From assembly GCF_918797505.1 (NCBI RefSeq), contig NC_092801.1:16244001-16308000 (forward strand): 64,000 nucleotides of DNA, written 5' to 3'. The notes under the pieces were generated by a model, which searched no databases, had not been told where the DNA came from, and was given only the letters and a program-made list of their open reading frames with translations. Positions 52,257 to 62,397 of the stretch are shown in pieces. Positions within the stretch are counted from its first letter, which is position 1; each line of letters starts with the position of its first letter. Source of the stretch: Bemisia tabaci. Lineage: Eukaryota; Arthropoda; Insecta; Hemiptera; Aleyrodidae. Both the position numbers and the translations under genes were made by a program.

Positions 52257-52508
52257 CGCCAATTATTGAAACTGATACATAAAGCTATAGACAAAGATGA
52301 CAAAAGGGATTTGGAGGGATCCTATTGGTGAAAACGGGTGGTGGCAATGGGCATAGGAGGTAGGTAATGGACTAACTAACCAGACGGTTAGTCCATCATT
52401 TTCTTCCTTAGTCTATAAGAACCACTCATGTCGACTAATAGGATCGCCATATACTCTCTATGTCTTCTTTGTCTATCGCTTTGTCTATCAGTTTCAATAA
52501 TCGGCCCG
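52253..52508. mobile_element. Family J foldback, complete (J17)
   Basis: GCGCGCCAATTATTGAAACT to TTTCAATAATCGGCCCG with a shortened centre (GACTAACTAACCAGACGG). It abuts J16. Confidence 0.82.
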
Positions 52509-52549
52509 TAGCTGGGGCTTCGGATGTAATAACACATTAGAAATTTCAA

Positions 52550-52641
52550 GTTTACGGTATCTCCAAGACAGGACGTAACCAACGAGGTCATCGCAGAGAA
52601 AAGATACTTTCGCTACACAGAAAAAAACAAATTTCATTAAC
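52550..52641 (+). repeat. Second copy of the 51412 segment
   Basis: GGTATCTCCAAGACAGGACG, AACCAACGAGGTCATCG and ACACAGAAAAAAACAAATTT. See 51412-51504. Confidence 0.75.
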
Positions 52642-52706
52642 CTGGCTGATATTGATAGACAAAGCTATAGACAAAGAAGACAAAAGGAATACGGAGGGAT
52701 CCTATT

Positions 52707-52812
52707 CTGCCGTGCTGAGAAAGAACACCATATGAGCATTCAGTCGTTGCCATAATTCCTTGAAAAAAAGACGCATTTACTGGAAAAATTCTGAATGATT
52801 TTCCTCCTTCTT
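52707..52812 (+). mobile_element. Family H left-end fragment
   Basis: CTGCCGTGCTGAGAAAGAAC, CAGTCGTTGCCATAATTCC; cut off at the start of the U block. Confidence 0.7.
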
Positions 52813-52882
52813 AGAGACTTAAACGCTAGGTTAGAAAAGTCAACCATTTCATGACGCGACGACTTCTTGCGGGATGGCTATT
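52813..52882 (-). repeat. U block joined to H
   Basis: GAGACTTAAACGCTAGGTTA, GTCAACCATTTCATGACGCG, ACTTCTTGCGGGATGGCTAT. The order and junction with the following H match 29640-29726. Confidence 0.7.
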
Positions 52883-53135
52883 CTGCCGTGCTAAAGAAAA
52901 ACGACGTATGGACCTCCAGGCGTTGCCAAATTTACTTCGATAAAACATAAATTTACTACCAAACTTATTAATATTTTTCTTCTAATTTAATAGCCGATTT
53001 TCTTCGCAATTTCACCTAAAGTTCCTGAAATTTTCAAGGAGAAATATTCTAAACTTTCCTTAAAAATAAATATTTTATCGAAGGAAATTTGGCAACTCCC
53101 GAATGTTCTTACGGCGTTCTTCCTTAGCACGGCAG
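52883..53135. mobile_element. Family H TIR element
   Basis: CTGCCGTGCTAAAGAAAAAC to TTCCTTAGCACGGCAG, 253 bp, with normal arms. Confidence 0.85.
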
Positions 53136-53145
53136 TCTATTGCTT

Positions 53146-54770
53146 TGTGTATCAATTTCAATTATCAGCCCGTATAGTCTCCTAGTTCGCATTTCACCAT
53201 AAATCAAGTCTCCTCGTATTCAAACACCAACGGCAGAGTTTGGGCGCACAATTCATTATTCTTTAATTTTGAAAGCCATCGATCAAAGACAACAAAACGA
53301 CGAAAACCCAACGGTCTCGTTCCGCCGAGGGAGCTCAGCGCTGATCACGCTACAGCAATTCCGCGCAAATTACAAATCACAAACATCGGGATTCCAGAAA
53401 ATATGGTGTACACTATTTACATTGGCTATATATTTAATCAATATTGGCCCAATGTTTGCATGCATATCAAAACAATATTGTTTAAAGATTGGCTAAATAT
53501 TTCTGTCTTATCTAGGTTGTGTATCAATTTCAATTATCAGTCCGTAGTCCCCTGACAGTTCGCATTTCACCATAAATCAGGTTTCCTCGTATTCAAACAC
53601 CAAAAGCAGAGTTTGGGCGCACAATTCATTATTCTTTAATTTTGAAAGCCATCGATCAAAGACAACAAAACGACGAAAACCCAACGGTCTCGTTCCGCCG
53701 AGGGAGCTCAGCGCTGATCACGCTACAGCAATCCCGCGCAAATTACAAATCACAAACATCGGGATTCCAGAAAATATGGTGTACACTATTTACATTGGCT
53801 ATATATTAAATCAATATTGGCCCAATGTTTGCATGCATATCAAAACAATATTGTTTAAAGATTGGCTAAATATTTCTGTCTTATCTAGGTTGTGTATCAA
53901 TTTCAATTATCAGTCCGTAGTCCCCTGACAGTTCGCATTTCACCATAAATCAGGTTTCCTCGTATTCAAACACCAAAAGCAGAGTTTGGGCGCACAATTC
54001 ATTATTCTTTAATGGGCCTGTTGCAAACTTTTGCTAGAGCAAAACTAAGAGTTGTTTCTTGTAGATAATGCCTCAAAAATCACGATGAGCGCATCGGCAA
54101 AGTCTGAAATGCACTCATAACTTCACAATCTGCGTAAGAAATTTGCGTTTTTTTAAGCTTCCCGCTTCAAAAACGATACTACGGCACAGGTGAACATTTT
54201 GTTAGAGGAGTCGCTCCATCGTCGGCGATATTCATCATGGCCGACGCTTGCTCGCAGTTCCGTGCGTGATTCGAGGAGAGTTCAAGGTCAATCAATTCGG
54301 GCGTGGAAAATATGAACGTTAACACACCGATTGTCATCCGGTCTAATCCAGTTCAGGGGTTATATCTCGTCCCATCAAACGTGTTTCGGCGGATTGGCGT
54401 CGGCCATGATGATTATTGCCGACGATGGAGCGACTCCTCTTACAAAATGTTCACCTGTGTCGTAGTATCGTTTTTGAAGCGGGAAGCTCAAAAAACCGCA
54501 AATTTCTTACGCAGACTGTGAAGTTATGAGTGCATTTCAGACTTTGCCGATGCGCTCATCGTGATTTTTGAGGCATTATCTACAAGAAACAACTCTTAGT
54601 TTTGCTCTAGCAAAAGTTTGCAACAGGCCCATTTTGAAAGCCATCGATCAAAGACAACAAAACGACGAAAACCCAACGATCTCGTTCCGCCGAGGGAGCT
54701 CAGCGCTGATCACGCTACAGCAATCCCGCGCAAATTACAAATCACAAATCCCAAACATCGGGATTCCAGC
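53146..54770 (+). repeat. Tandem array of ~373-bp units, third unit split by S
   Basis: Units 53146-53517 and 53518-53890 are nearly identical. The third starts at 53891, is split by the S foldback (54014-54630), resumes at TTTTGAAAGCCATCGATC and stops near 54770 after GGGATTCCAG. Landmarks: GTATCAATTTCAATTATCAG, TTGGGCGCACAATTCATTAT, GAGGGAGCTCAGCGCTGATC, CAATATTGGCCCAATG. Each unit begins with the last ~25 bp of a J right end. Confidence 0.9.
54014..54630. mobile_element. Foldback S with ~250-bp arms
   Basis: GGGCCTGTTGCAAACTTTTG to CAAAAGTTTGCAACAGGCCC, 617 bp. The arms pair through GATAATGCCTCAAAAATCAC, GAGCGCATCGGCAAAGTCTG and GGAGTCGCTCCATCGTCGG. AT is present on both sides, a 2-bp duplication confirmed by the intact neighbouring array units. 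Confidence 0.88.
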
Positions 54771-55142
54771 GGGCGACGTCAATGTAGAATTTACTGAATG
54801 CTAACTGTAAATCGCGAGCAATAAATCGTCCGGGCCCAGTCCTGCTCTACTTTAATTTTCCCTATTTTCATTATTCTTAATAAACGAGTAGTTATCGCCG
54901 AGAAATGAAAAGCTTCACTCCCACTAGTCCGGCCGCTCCCGGCCTCTTCATTATTCCCCGCATAAAGCATCCGCCTCCGTTTATCCCGGGTGCCGAATCC
55001 ATAAATCAGCCCGACAGTGTTGACAGATCGTGAGCAGAAAGTATTTTTTTCGGCGTAAATCAGAGCGGAAAATATGTATTTTTGAGTGGTCATCTGCCGC
55101 GCTGCGATCTAGACTGTTGAGCGGTGTTGCCAGTGATACATC
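54771..55142. other. Unassigned sequence
   Basis: A 100-codon minus-strand frame (54791-55093) has no recognisable motif. No repeat termini. Confidence 0.3.
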
Positions 55143-55175
55143 AGTTGGACGTATTTCTGTCATACGGAACAAAGC
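55143..55175 (+). mobile_element. Family D left-end fragment
   Basis: GTTGGACGTATTTCTGTCAT and ACGGAAC, about 30 bp, then unrelated sequence. Confidence 0.5.
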
Positions 55176-55208
55176 GCCATAGGGGGAGGAAGGTAGAGGG
55201 GGGCTTGG

Positions 55209-55626
55209 ATGGAGATGTTGCATGTGTGAGGAATTTGCGATTTGACTGTTGATTCTTAGGTAAAAGTTCGCGAGAAACACGATAGTGCCACTGGTTTTCC
55301 CTAAAATCAACTCCCAAGCTCAAAAAAAGCTCTCACGTTGAGGCCAAAATGGAGGGGATATCCCACGCTATCCTGAGAGTCCACCTCTACATCAAGACGA
55401 ACTATCCATGCAAAAATAGGGAGCAAATATATTAGCAGGGTTGCCATTTTTTAGTTTAGATTCCCCAAATAAAGTGGCAGCCCTGTCAATGTATTTGCAC
55501 CCTATCTTTGCATGAAGAGTTTGTCTTGATGTAGAGGTGGACTCTCGGAATAGCGTGAGATATCCCCTCCATTTTGGCCTCAACTTTAGAGCTTTTTTCG
55601 AGCTTGGGAGTTGATATCAGAGAAAA
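55209..55626. mobile_element. Family E foldback, right-truncated (E7)
   Basis: ATGGAGATGTTGCATGTGTG through the spacer and the right arm to GTTGATATCAGAGAAAA. The last ~95 bp of the right arm is lost. Confidence 0.85.
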
Positions 55627-56228
55627 TTTTCATGGTCGAAATTTGAAAATACCGTATTTTATGATTTTCTGAAACTAGGATGCTGGGCTAGGAATCATTA
55701 CAGATACCATTGTATCATGAACATTTTCATAGCAAATAAATTCTTACATTAGTAAAATATTACTTTGTCTATAATCGGCAAAAGAGCCAACATTTCAATC
55801 CAAGCAAGAATTTTTCACTTTTTATCCGATCATTTGATAAAATACTTGATTTGACTAGTTGCCCGCGATAGCTACACTTCCAAAAATTTCACGTGCCGTG
55901 GGCCTTGTGCATTGTTTCTGAAACCAGGCAACTCTTCTTCGGCGGGTCATAAATCGAGAAATGCAGGGCGACACGCCACCGCGTTCATTATCTGCGGCGA
56001 TTTGCAGATGATCCAAGACTCATAGTGGCGCGTAACTGGAGCGCGACCGGGACCCCAAGGTCCGAGCCGGCCGGTCCGCCCGTAGGTCCATAGGTCCGGC
56101 CGCGGTGGCGTGGGATCCCGGTGAGATAATCGAGCGATAAGTTAAGCCACAGAAACCGCTCACCCCCCCCCTCCCTTCAAAGGAAATCCACGAGAAACAT
56201 AGTAACAAATTCCGAAGTAGGTCAAGAA
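55627..56228. other. Unassigned sequence, GC-rich at 56020-56170
   Basis: The first 300 bp is AT-rich, the second half GC-rich with a C run at about 56164. No gene or repeat termini recognised. Confidence 0.35.
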
Positions 56229-56799
56229 TGGGTCAGTTGCGCTCGTCACAGAATCGTGTTTTGATGCTTTATTCTTGCAGATCAACTAAAAATAATAAGA
56301 TTTGTCCAAACACACTGGAAAAAAACACATTGGATCTAGAGTTCAGACTCTTAAAAACATCGACAAGAATAAGTACTCTTGATTCAATCAGAATCTAGCT
56401 TAAATCAAGAACCAAGCCTCTTAATTTAAGCGGATTTCGTTTTGATTCAAGCAAAAATCCGATTGAATCAAGAGTATTTTTTCTTGTCAATGTTTTCTAG
56501 AGTCTGGACTCTAGATCCAATGTGTTTTTTTTTCCAGTGAACTTTCTACTTTGGATATTAAACGAGATATCGCGCCTTGAAAAACTCTATTTATGACGTC
56601 ATCCACCGCGGTAGTACATACCACTGTATGCACTACCGTGGTGGACGACGTCAAAAACCCGACTTTTCAAAGGACGATATCTCGGTTAATATTCAACGTA
56701 GAGGTAGAACAGTAGTTGGACACATCTTATTATTTTTAGCTAATCTACAAGAATCAAGGATCAAAACACAATTCTATTACCAGCGCAACTGGCCCATAC
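56229..56799. mobile_element. Family AA foldback interrupted by A5
   Basis: ATGGGTCAGTTGCGCTCGTC at the left pairs with ACCAGCGCAACTGGCCCAT at the right. Inner arms include CGAGATATCGCGCCTTGAAA and TTTTCAAAGGACGATATCTC. The exact centre is a palindrome around CATACCACTGTATG flanked by GACGTCATCCACCGCGGTAG and its complement. Confidence 0.8.
56313..56539. mobile_element. Family A foldback MITE (A5)
   Basis: CACTGGAAAAAAACACATTG to TTTTTTTTTCCAGTG, 227 bp, within the left arm of AA. Flanks CA and AA. Confidence 0.88.
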
Positions 56800-57383
56800 C
56801 ATAATCGTGCCATGATTGTGAGAAATCCGTAACTCTCAAATTTTCTCAAATTTCGTCTAATCTCTTAGATGAAATCACTTAAACAGCTAAAACAGCGATA
56901 TTTGTGTCACTTATGAAAACGAGACGTGTGAGAAAGCCGTAAGTGCGTAGAAAAGGACGTACTTTGAAGCTGAACAGTCGTAAGGAGCATTATTCTGCCA
57001 GAGAGCCAATGAGAGCAGTTCCTTTGAGTGAAATGGCGCCCTTACCTGCCAGTTTCTTCCTTGAAAATGCGTTTGTTGTGTGTCCAAATCGCAACCCCGA
57101 AAGCATGCATACGATGGCTCTCACGGCTATCATGCATAAAGTGAAAATGAGAGGTACCTTTTATACATGGTGGAAAAAAAAAATCGTCGATTTTTAATCA
57201 TCCATACGATTTCTGAGAGTCTATCGGACGATAGGCGGGGGTTTTGACAAAGAACGGAGGGTTCTTCCAATGAAATTTTCCACTCAGATGCAACTGAGCC
57301 CATCTTCTCAAAACGTCTTATTGCGCTTACGACTCTCGTCGCTATCACGTCTTTGCTGCTGCTTGTCTCTGAGGAGAACTCCA
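56800..57383. other. Unassigned sequence, no gene seen
   Basis: Frames of 84 codons (+, 56943-57197) and 97 codons (-, 57130-57423). The second runs into R. No motif recognised. Confidence 0.3.
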
Positions 57384-57922
57384 GACAATAATGGACCACT
57401 AGACAGGATACGAATTTCAGCATTCTGATACATGTTTCTTCACCAAAATTTCACGTAAATTACGATGCGCACAACGAATATTACCGATATCAACTCCTTT
57501 CGAAGATATTAATGATTCTTGGTGGGTGAATTCTAACTACCCGCTCGTGAAAACTCAATGCTCTACGTGATTCACATCGCTCGTAAACGTTATCATGAAT
57601 GTCTCTGCGATAAAAAAATCTGGCAACCTCAATCTTGACACTTTGGCTCAGCTATAGCAAATTACTTATAGTTTGAAAAACACATTGAGAAGATTGCTGA
57701 AACCGTTAGAAGTGCGCGATTTGACTCACGTAGAGCTTTGAGTTTCTTGTGGGCAGGCAGTTCAAATTCCTCGTAACCAATGTGAAATAAAAATGTTAAT
57801 AGCTTTGTTAGGAGTTAGTTTCAGTAATTTTCATTGCGCGAATCGTGTTCTACGTAAAATTCTGGTTAAGATACATTTATCAGAATGCTTAAATTCGTAC
57901 CTTGTCTAGTGGTCCATTGTTG
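57384..57922. mobile_element. Foldback R, complete
   Basis: AATAATGGACCACTAGACAG to CTTGTCTAGTGGTCCATTGTTG, about 539 bp. Arms pair through GATACATGTTTCTTCACCAA/GATACATTTATCAG, CGCACAACGAATATTACC and the GATGTGAATCACGTAGAGC region. Fragments are at 7541 and 20553. Confidence 0.82.
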
Positions 57923-58297
57923 TTTCGTTGACTAATCTGCACTCAGATTTATTGCTTTCATCTCTGCAATGTAAAATCATTTCTACTGGAATAAATGACA
58001 GCTCCTCAGAGACAACAAATTAATATGTCTCAATCTTACTAAAGCCAAAATTGGCGCAAAAATGTCGGTTTCTCAAATCTCACATGTTGCGCATCAAGAA
58101 TCCCCACATGAATTCAATTTGCATGTCTCAATCGGTCATCCATCAAAACTGCTTCGAAGACGGCCCAGATTTCTCGAAAATATGCGGTCCGAGGTATTTT
58201 AAATGGCAGCAAACGGTTTGGAAAGAATCTTGCTACATGACTCCTCATTTACCAGACATTTTGAGAAATCTCTCCAAAATCTCATTTTAAACTTAGC
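57923..58297. other. Unassigned sequence upstream of RS3
   Basis: A 79-codon frame (58051-58290) has no recognised motif. It lies immediately 5' of the RS3 candidate but has no obvious splice acceptor of its own. Confidence 0.3.
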
Positions 58298-58353
58298 GAT
58301 TGTTCTGATTTCAGGTGAGTGATAATAATTGAGCAGATTTCGTTGGGTGCGCT
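58298..58353 (+). promoter_or_regulatory. Candidate recursive splice site with RS-exon (RS3)
   Basis: GATTGTTCTGATTTCAG ending at 58314 is followed directly by GTGAGTGATA, and a second 5' splice site, GCGCT|GTGAGTAA, begins at 58354. The 39-nt interval resembles that of RS2 in length and in its GTGAGTG start. All frames of the segment are affected by TGA or TAA early, as expected for a transient RS-exon rather than coding sequence. Confidence 0.45.
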
Positions 58354-58875
58354 GTGAGTAACCATTAATTCATATGTCATTATGTCATAGCCGTGAGATT
58401 TTTGCCCGAATCCTACTTAAATTGTCAAAAGTTCAGTCGGTCTATCGATCATAATCGATGGTAGTTCGATGTATCGTTTGGTTCAAAACAACAGAACAAT
58501 ACTATATTTTTTACTACATTTTTTTTCTACGTGAAAGCATTAAATTTTCAGTGAATATTTTTTTTTTGTAAAACACTGTATGAGGTTTTGTTGTTCCTCA
58601 AAGTTTAAAAAAGAAAAAAACCAGTTTTAATGCATTATGTCTGAGTTACAAAAGGTTGTATGTCTTCAAAGAGGAAAAGTGGAAGAAACATGTTTTCATT
58701 CCTTCTCGCTAAAAGAATACGAATTTCTCGTGATATAAAGCTCGAACAAGCACGGAAACGTACCGGCTCTGTAACTCTTTTGTTCAAAGGCATCAACAAT
58801 GACCTCAGAGAAAGTAATCTCTCATAAAGTACCCGACACACGCTGGAAACGTTGTCATTGTTAAAGCAAGAAATT
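58354..58875. other. Unassigned sequence with a T-family fragment
   Basis: About 58440-58510 (GATCATAATCGATGGTAG, GTTTGGTTCAAAAC) resembles one arm of family T. The rest is AT-rich and unassigned. Confidence 0.4.
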
Positions 58876-59040
58876 CAGTGGCGTGGCGTGAATTGCGATA
58901 TATCGATTGTTATGTAATTTAAACCCATGGTAACGAATCGATTATTAGAGTATTCCCTGCGAACACCCTGTTTATCGATCTTTTTCCGTAGGTTTAAATG
59001 GTACAACAATCGATGTATCGCAATTCACGCCACGCAACTG
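58876..59040. mobile_element. Family B hAT-like MITE (B7)
   Basis: CAGTGGCGTGGCGTGAATTG to TTCACGCCACGCAACTG, 165 bp. CAAGAAAT occurs at 58867-58874 and 59041-59048, an 8-bp duplication with one extra T before the left end. Confidence 0.88.
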
Positions 59041-59342
59041 CAAGAAATCTAATTAAATTACAGATAAAACGCCGGACAATGCACATCAAAACAAGACACG
59101 TATCCAACATGCGGCGCGGCGTTCAGGCAGCGCGTGAAATCAAGCTCCAGCATCCGATCGAGAAATTTGGAATTTTTAATGAGCAGTCATAAATTAAAAC
59201 GGAGAGAAAAAGCACAAGAAAGCTCAGCTAGAGCGGGGTTGCCGCTTTCATCTTTAAATATGAAATTTTCAAGCTGAATTATAGGAACATTTTCGGATTT
59301 TTGACAAAGTTGCAACACTGAACTAGAGCAAAAGACGATAAA
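59041..59342. other. Unassigned sequence
   Basis: No frame or repeat terminus of note. Confidence 0.35.
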
Positions 59343-59467
59343 AAGGACGCGTTTCTATCAAAAGGAACTATGTGCATTATGACGTGAGCCCTGTTGTGCA
59401 TATACTCTCAGGGGTCGTAGGGCTCATGTCTTATTGCACATAGTTCCGTTTGACAGAAATACGTCCA
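59343..59467. mobile_element. Family D palindromic MITE (D5)
   Basis: AAGGACGCGTTTCTATCAAA to GTTTGACAGAAATACGTCCAA with the AACTATGTGCATTATGACG arm. Confidence 0.85.
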
Positions 59468-59953
59468 AAAATGCGATACGCACGATAGCTGATTGATAGC
59501 TCAGCTCAGACTGAGAGAATGCTTCATGGACTTTCACTATACACCCGGTCTAGCCGATGTGATAGTTAGAATTGTGAAACTTCGATACTTCACCTCAAAC
59601 CTCCACAATATCGATAAACTGAACAATGCTTTTGCGTGTCCCAGTCGTACTCAAATTTACAATTTATGTTTCAACTTGCAAATTTACATTTTGTAACGTT
59701 TCAATTTTGAGACGCAGTTTTGAAGTTCAAGCATTGAACACACCGTTTCCACACCACACACCACATTTCACAACCGTTCACCGGAAAAACGAATTACTTT
59801 CCGAATTTTTTTTTTTTTTGTGAGGGGACGTTGCTCCGACTGGAAGCACTTATAGAATAAACTTTATGCAACAAAAAAGACTTCTTTCGACACATAGAGT
59901 AACCTCCTGCAGTCTGGCCGTTTAACCCTGGATCACTCTGTTTAGTTATATTG
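59468..59953. other. Unassigned sequence, no gene seen
   Basis: Short AT-rich frames only. Confidence 0.35.
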
Positions 59954-60181
59954 CACTGGAAAAAGAAACACATTGGATCTAGAGTCCAGACTCTTAAAAA
60001 CATCGACAAGAAAAAATACTCTTGATTCAATCCGATTTAAGCTTAGATCAAGAACCAAGCCTCTTAATTTGAGCGGATTTCTTTTTGATTTAAGCTTAAA
60101 TCTGATTGAATCAAGAGTCCTTTTTCTTGTCAATGTTTCCAAAATTCTGGACTCTAGATACAATGTGTTTTTTTCCCAGTG
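59954..60181. mobile_element. Family A foldback MITE with TG duplication (A6)
   Basis: CACTGGAAAAAGAAACACAT to TTTTTTTCCCAGTG, 228 bp. TG on both sides (59952-59953, 60182-60183). Confidence 0.9.
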
Positions 60182-60587
60182 TGTACATCAAAGTGTGGTG
60201 GCGACGCTCGGCCGGCGCTGAAAGATGAAGCTCCACCTTAACTTGATCCAACTAATAGAACCGCAGGTGCAAGAACGCCCTTGCCGTTAGACCCGGCGTT
60301 GGATGCGACTAGATTATATTTATTAAGCAATTACACGCGGGTTTGGACGAGCCACGATTATTTTGCCGAACGGCTCCTTTCGGCTGTTTAATTTTCGGTG
60401 GTTCGGTGGTCGCGAGTTGGATCCGAACTGAAACCGGTCCGCAACCCAATCGCCAGCCGCCTGCTGGGTTCTTGCCTCCTTTCCGAGATTTCGGTAAGGC
60501 CTCCCGGTTGCAAAGCGCTTTGCCTCTGCAAGCGGTGTCGAGGAGTGACCAAAAGTTGAATTTCAGAAGCCGAAAATTTGCAGCCGG
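60182..60587. other. GC-rich islet with fully overlapping frames
   Basis: Three frames (78-112 codons) cover 60309-60647 on both strands. The overlap argues that none is real. Nothing recognised. Confidence 0.25.
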
Positions 60588-61059
60588 CACACAGTGGATC
60601 GAGCCAATGAGAGAGGTCGGACATGAAATTTTCGACTGAAACTGCAAATTTTGATGTTTATTACGTCACATTTTAAACTTTAAAGGGTGTTTCTAGAAGA
60701 AGATTTTACTAGGAAACCAATGGAATTACACTGAAAAAAAAACCACATTGGATATCTAGAGTCCAGACTCTTGAAACATTGACAAGAAAAAGGACTTTTG
60801 ATTCAATCATATTTAAGCTTAAATCAAAAGGGAATCCGCTCAAATTAAGAGGCTTGGTTCTTGATTTAAGCTAAAATCTGATTGAATCAATAGTATTTTT
60901 TCTTGTCGATGATTTTAATAGTCTGGATTCCAGATACAATGTGTTTTTTTTTCCAGTGTACTTTTAGAACCCCACAGTTTTGTATAAACGGTGTTAAAGC
61001 GTTTAAAGTTTCCTAACTCTGCCCGACCTCTCCTATAGACTCGATCCACTGCACTGTGC
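60588..61059. mobile_element. Family I element interrupted by A7 (I2)
   Basis: GCACACAGTGGATCGAGCC to ACTCGATCCACTGCACTGTGC. The inner arms GAGAGGTCGGACATG and CCGACCTCTCCTATAG pair. The right end has an extra CACTG relative to I1. Without A7 it is about 240 bp. Confidence 0.8.
60729..60958. mobile_element. Family A foldback MITE with TA duplication (A7)
   Basis: CACTGAAAAAAAAACCACAT to TTTTTTTTTCCAGTG, 230 bp. TA on both sides (60727-60728, 60959-60960). Confidence 0.9.
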
Positions 61060-61715
61060 GGAACTGTAATGTTCCAGCCTAAACAACGGGTCCATTGAAA
61101 ATGTTTGCTATTGAAACAAAAGGTTTTTCCCGTGGAAATTGGATCAAAAACCTTTATGAGCTTCTTGGGGAGGTCTAAAATTCATTTTTGAACTCTCAAT
61201 GAACGAAACAGAAATCCCTGTTGAAAACGACTACCTATGTAGGTGTGTAGAACATTCTCCTTCCCTATATTTTAAGCCTCACCCCCAGCGTGAATTTTAT
61301 GACAGAGTGAACAGATTACTAACACTGTAAAGTAAGAACTTTTTAAAAAACAAACTCCAACTTATATTCTATGATAGTATTTTCTTAGATAGGCGTTTTT
61401 CAAGACATCTTTCGCAGATAGATCCTTCCTACCTTGTGACGCCCAGCTGTGCGGTACGCTCGAAGATCCAGGCAGAAGTGCATGAAAGTAAGGACATAAC
61501 TCAGCCGTGTTTATCGTTGAAAGCCTACTTGAAATTAATTTCCGGAGTTAGGCGCTCGTATTTACATACGCTGACCGGACCTAAAAACAAAAACCTGTTT
61601 CCACTCGGACGATGAGCTGACCCACGCAATGAAGTTTAGAAAGCACACACTAATGAATCACACGATCTTGGAGAGAAAAAAATCTTATTCTGGATCTATA
61701 ACACATTGTTGTGTT
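61060..61715. other. Unassigned sequence, no gene seen
   Basis: About 650 bp of AT-rich sequence without useful frames or repeat termini. Confidence 0.35.
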
Positions 61716-61963
61716 CTGCCGTGCCAAAGGAAAAACGCCGTATGAGCATTTGAATGTTGCCAAATTGCCTATCAGAAAATATTTATTTCTGAGGATTGTT
61801 ATGCATATTTTCCTTTGAAATTTCCAGAAAATTTCGGACAATTCACGAACGAAATTCTTAAAAGAATTGGATGAAAAAGTTAACAAACATCCCCGAAAAT
61901 TCGAGATTTCTCAAAGATTTGGCAACGCCTGAGGGCTCATACGACGTTCTTCCAGCACGACAG
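61716..61963. mobile_element. Family H TIR element
   Basis: CTGCCGTGCCAAAGGAAAAA to CTTCCAGCACGACAG, 248 bp, with GTTGCCAAATTGCC and GATTTGGCAACGCCTGAG arms. The right end has a 4-bp deletion. Confidence 0.82.
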
Positions 61964-62397
61964 CACTTGATGCATAACCTCATCATAAGGTCATCAACCT
62001 GAGAAGTGAGACTATATCAAGGTTATTGGTTTCCTACACCTTCCGAACAGCGGTAACAGGGCGAGGGAAGTTTTTTAAATATGAATTTCGAATACATTTT
62101 CAGGGCGCGTCTCATGATTTTTCGGTGGAATTTACAGTTCGTGGCGATCTGACACCGATGAGCGTTGCTAACTCAACGTTCAACGACGGATCGTTAATCG
62201 GATGTGCCGGAAACTCATTTCGAAGCGGCAATGATGGGTTCGAATTGAGTCACGTAAGAACGCCCTCCTTTCTGTCTCGAATGAGCTGGATTATGTTGCC
62301 GTCCTTACCGAAAACCGTCAACTCACGAAAAACCGGGAACCGGCACATAAGTCGCGAACGCTCATCGGCAAAAGTGTTTCCGTTAGACAAGGCCTCA
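61964..62397 (+). other. Unassigned stretch under a spurious 173-codon frame
   Basis: A frame from 62026 to 62547 is open through this region but its last third lies in A8, so it is not a gene as it stands. The first ~120 codons have no motif I recognise. TTTTCAG|GGCG at 62102 could be a 3' splice site. Confidence 0.25.

Larger units (their letters stand above)
52642..53172. mobile_element. Family J foldback interrupted by H-U-H (J18)
   Basis: The left arm reaches GGAGGGATCCTATT at 52706. The right end resumes at 53136 with TCTATTGCTTTGTG and TTTCAATTATCAGCCCG. Between them lie an H left fragment, a U block and a complete H. Confidence 0.75.

Noticed and set aside
28499..55323. Recurrent frame with FRENQWHHRVSRELL at several loci
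   Set aside because: It is the same arm of family E in each place; conserved because the DNA repeat is conserved, with no consistent start, stop or flanking signals.
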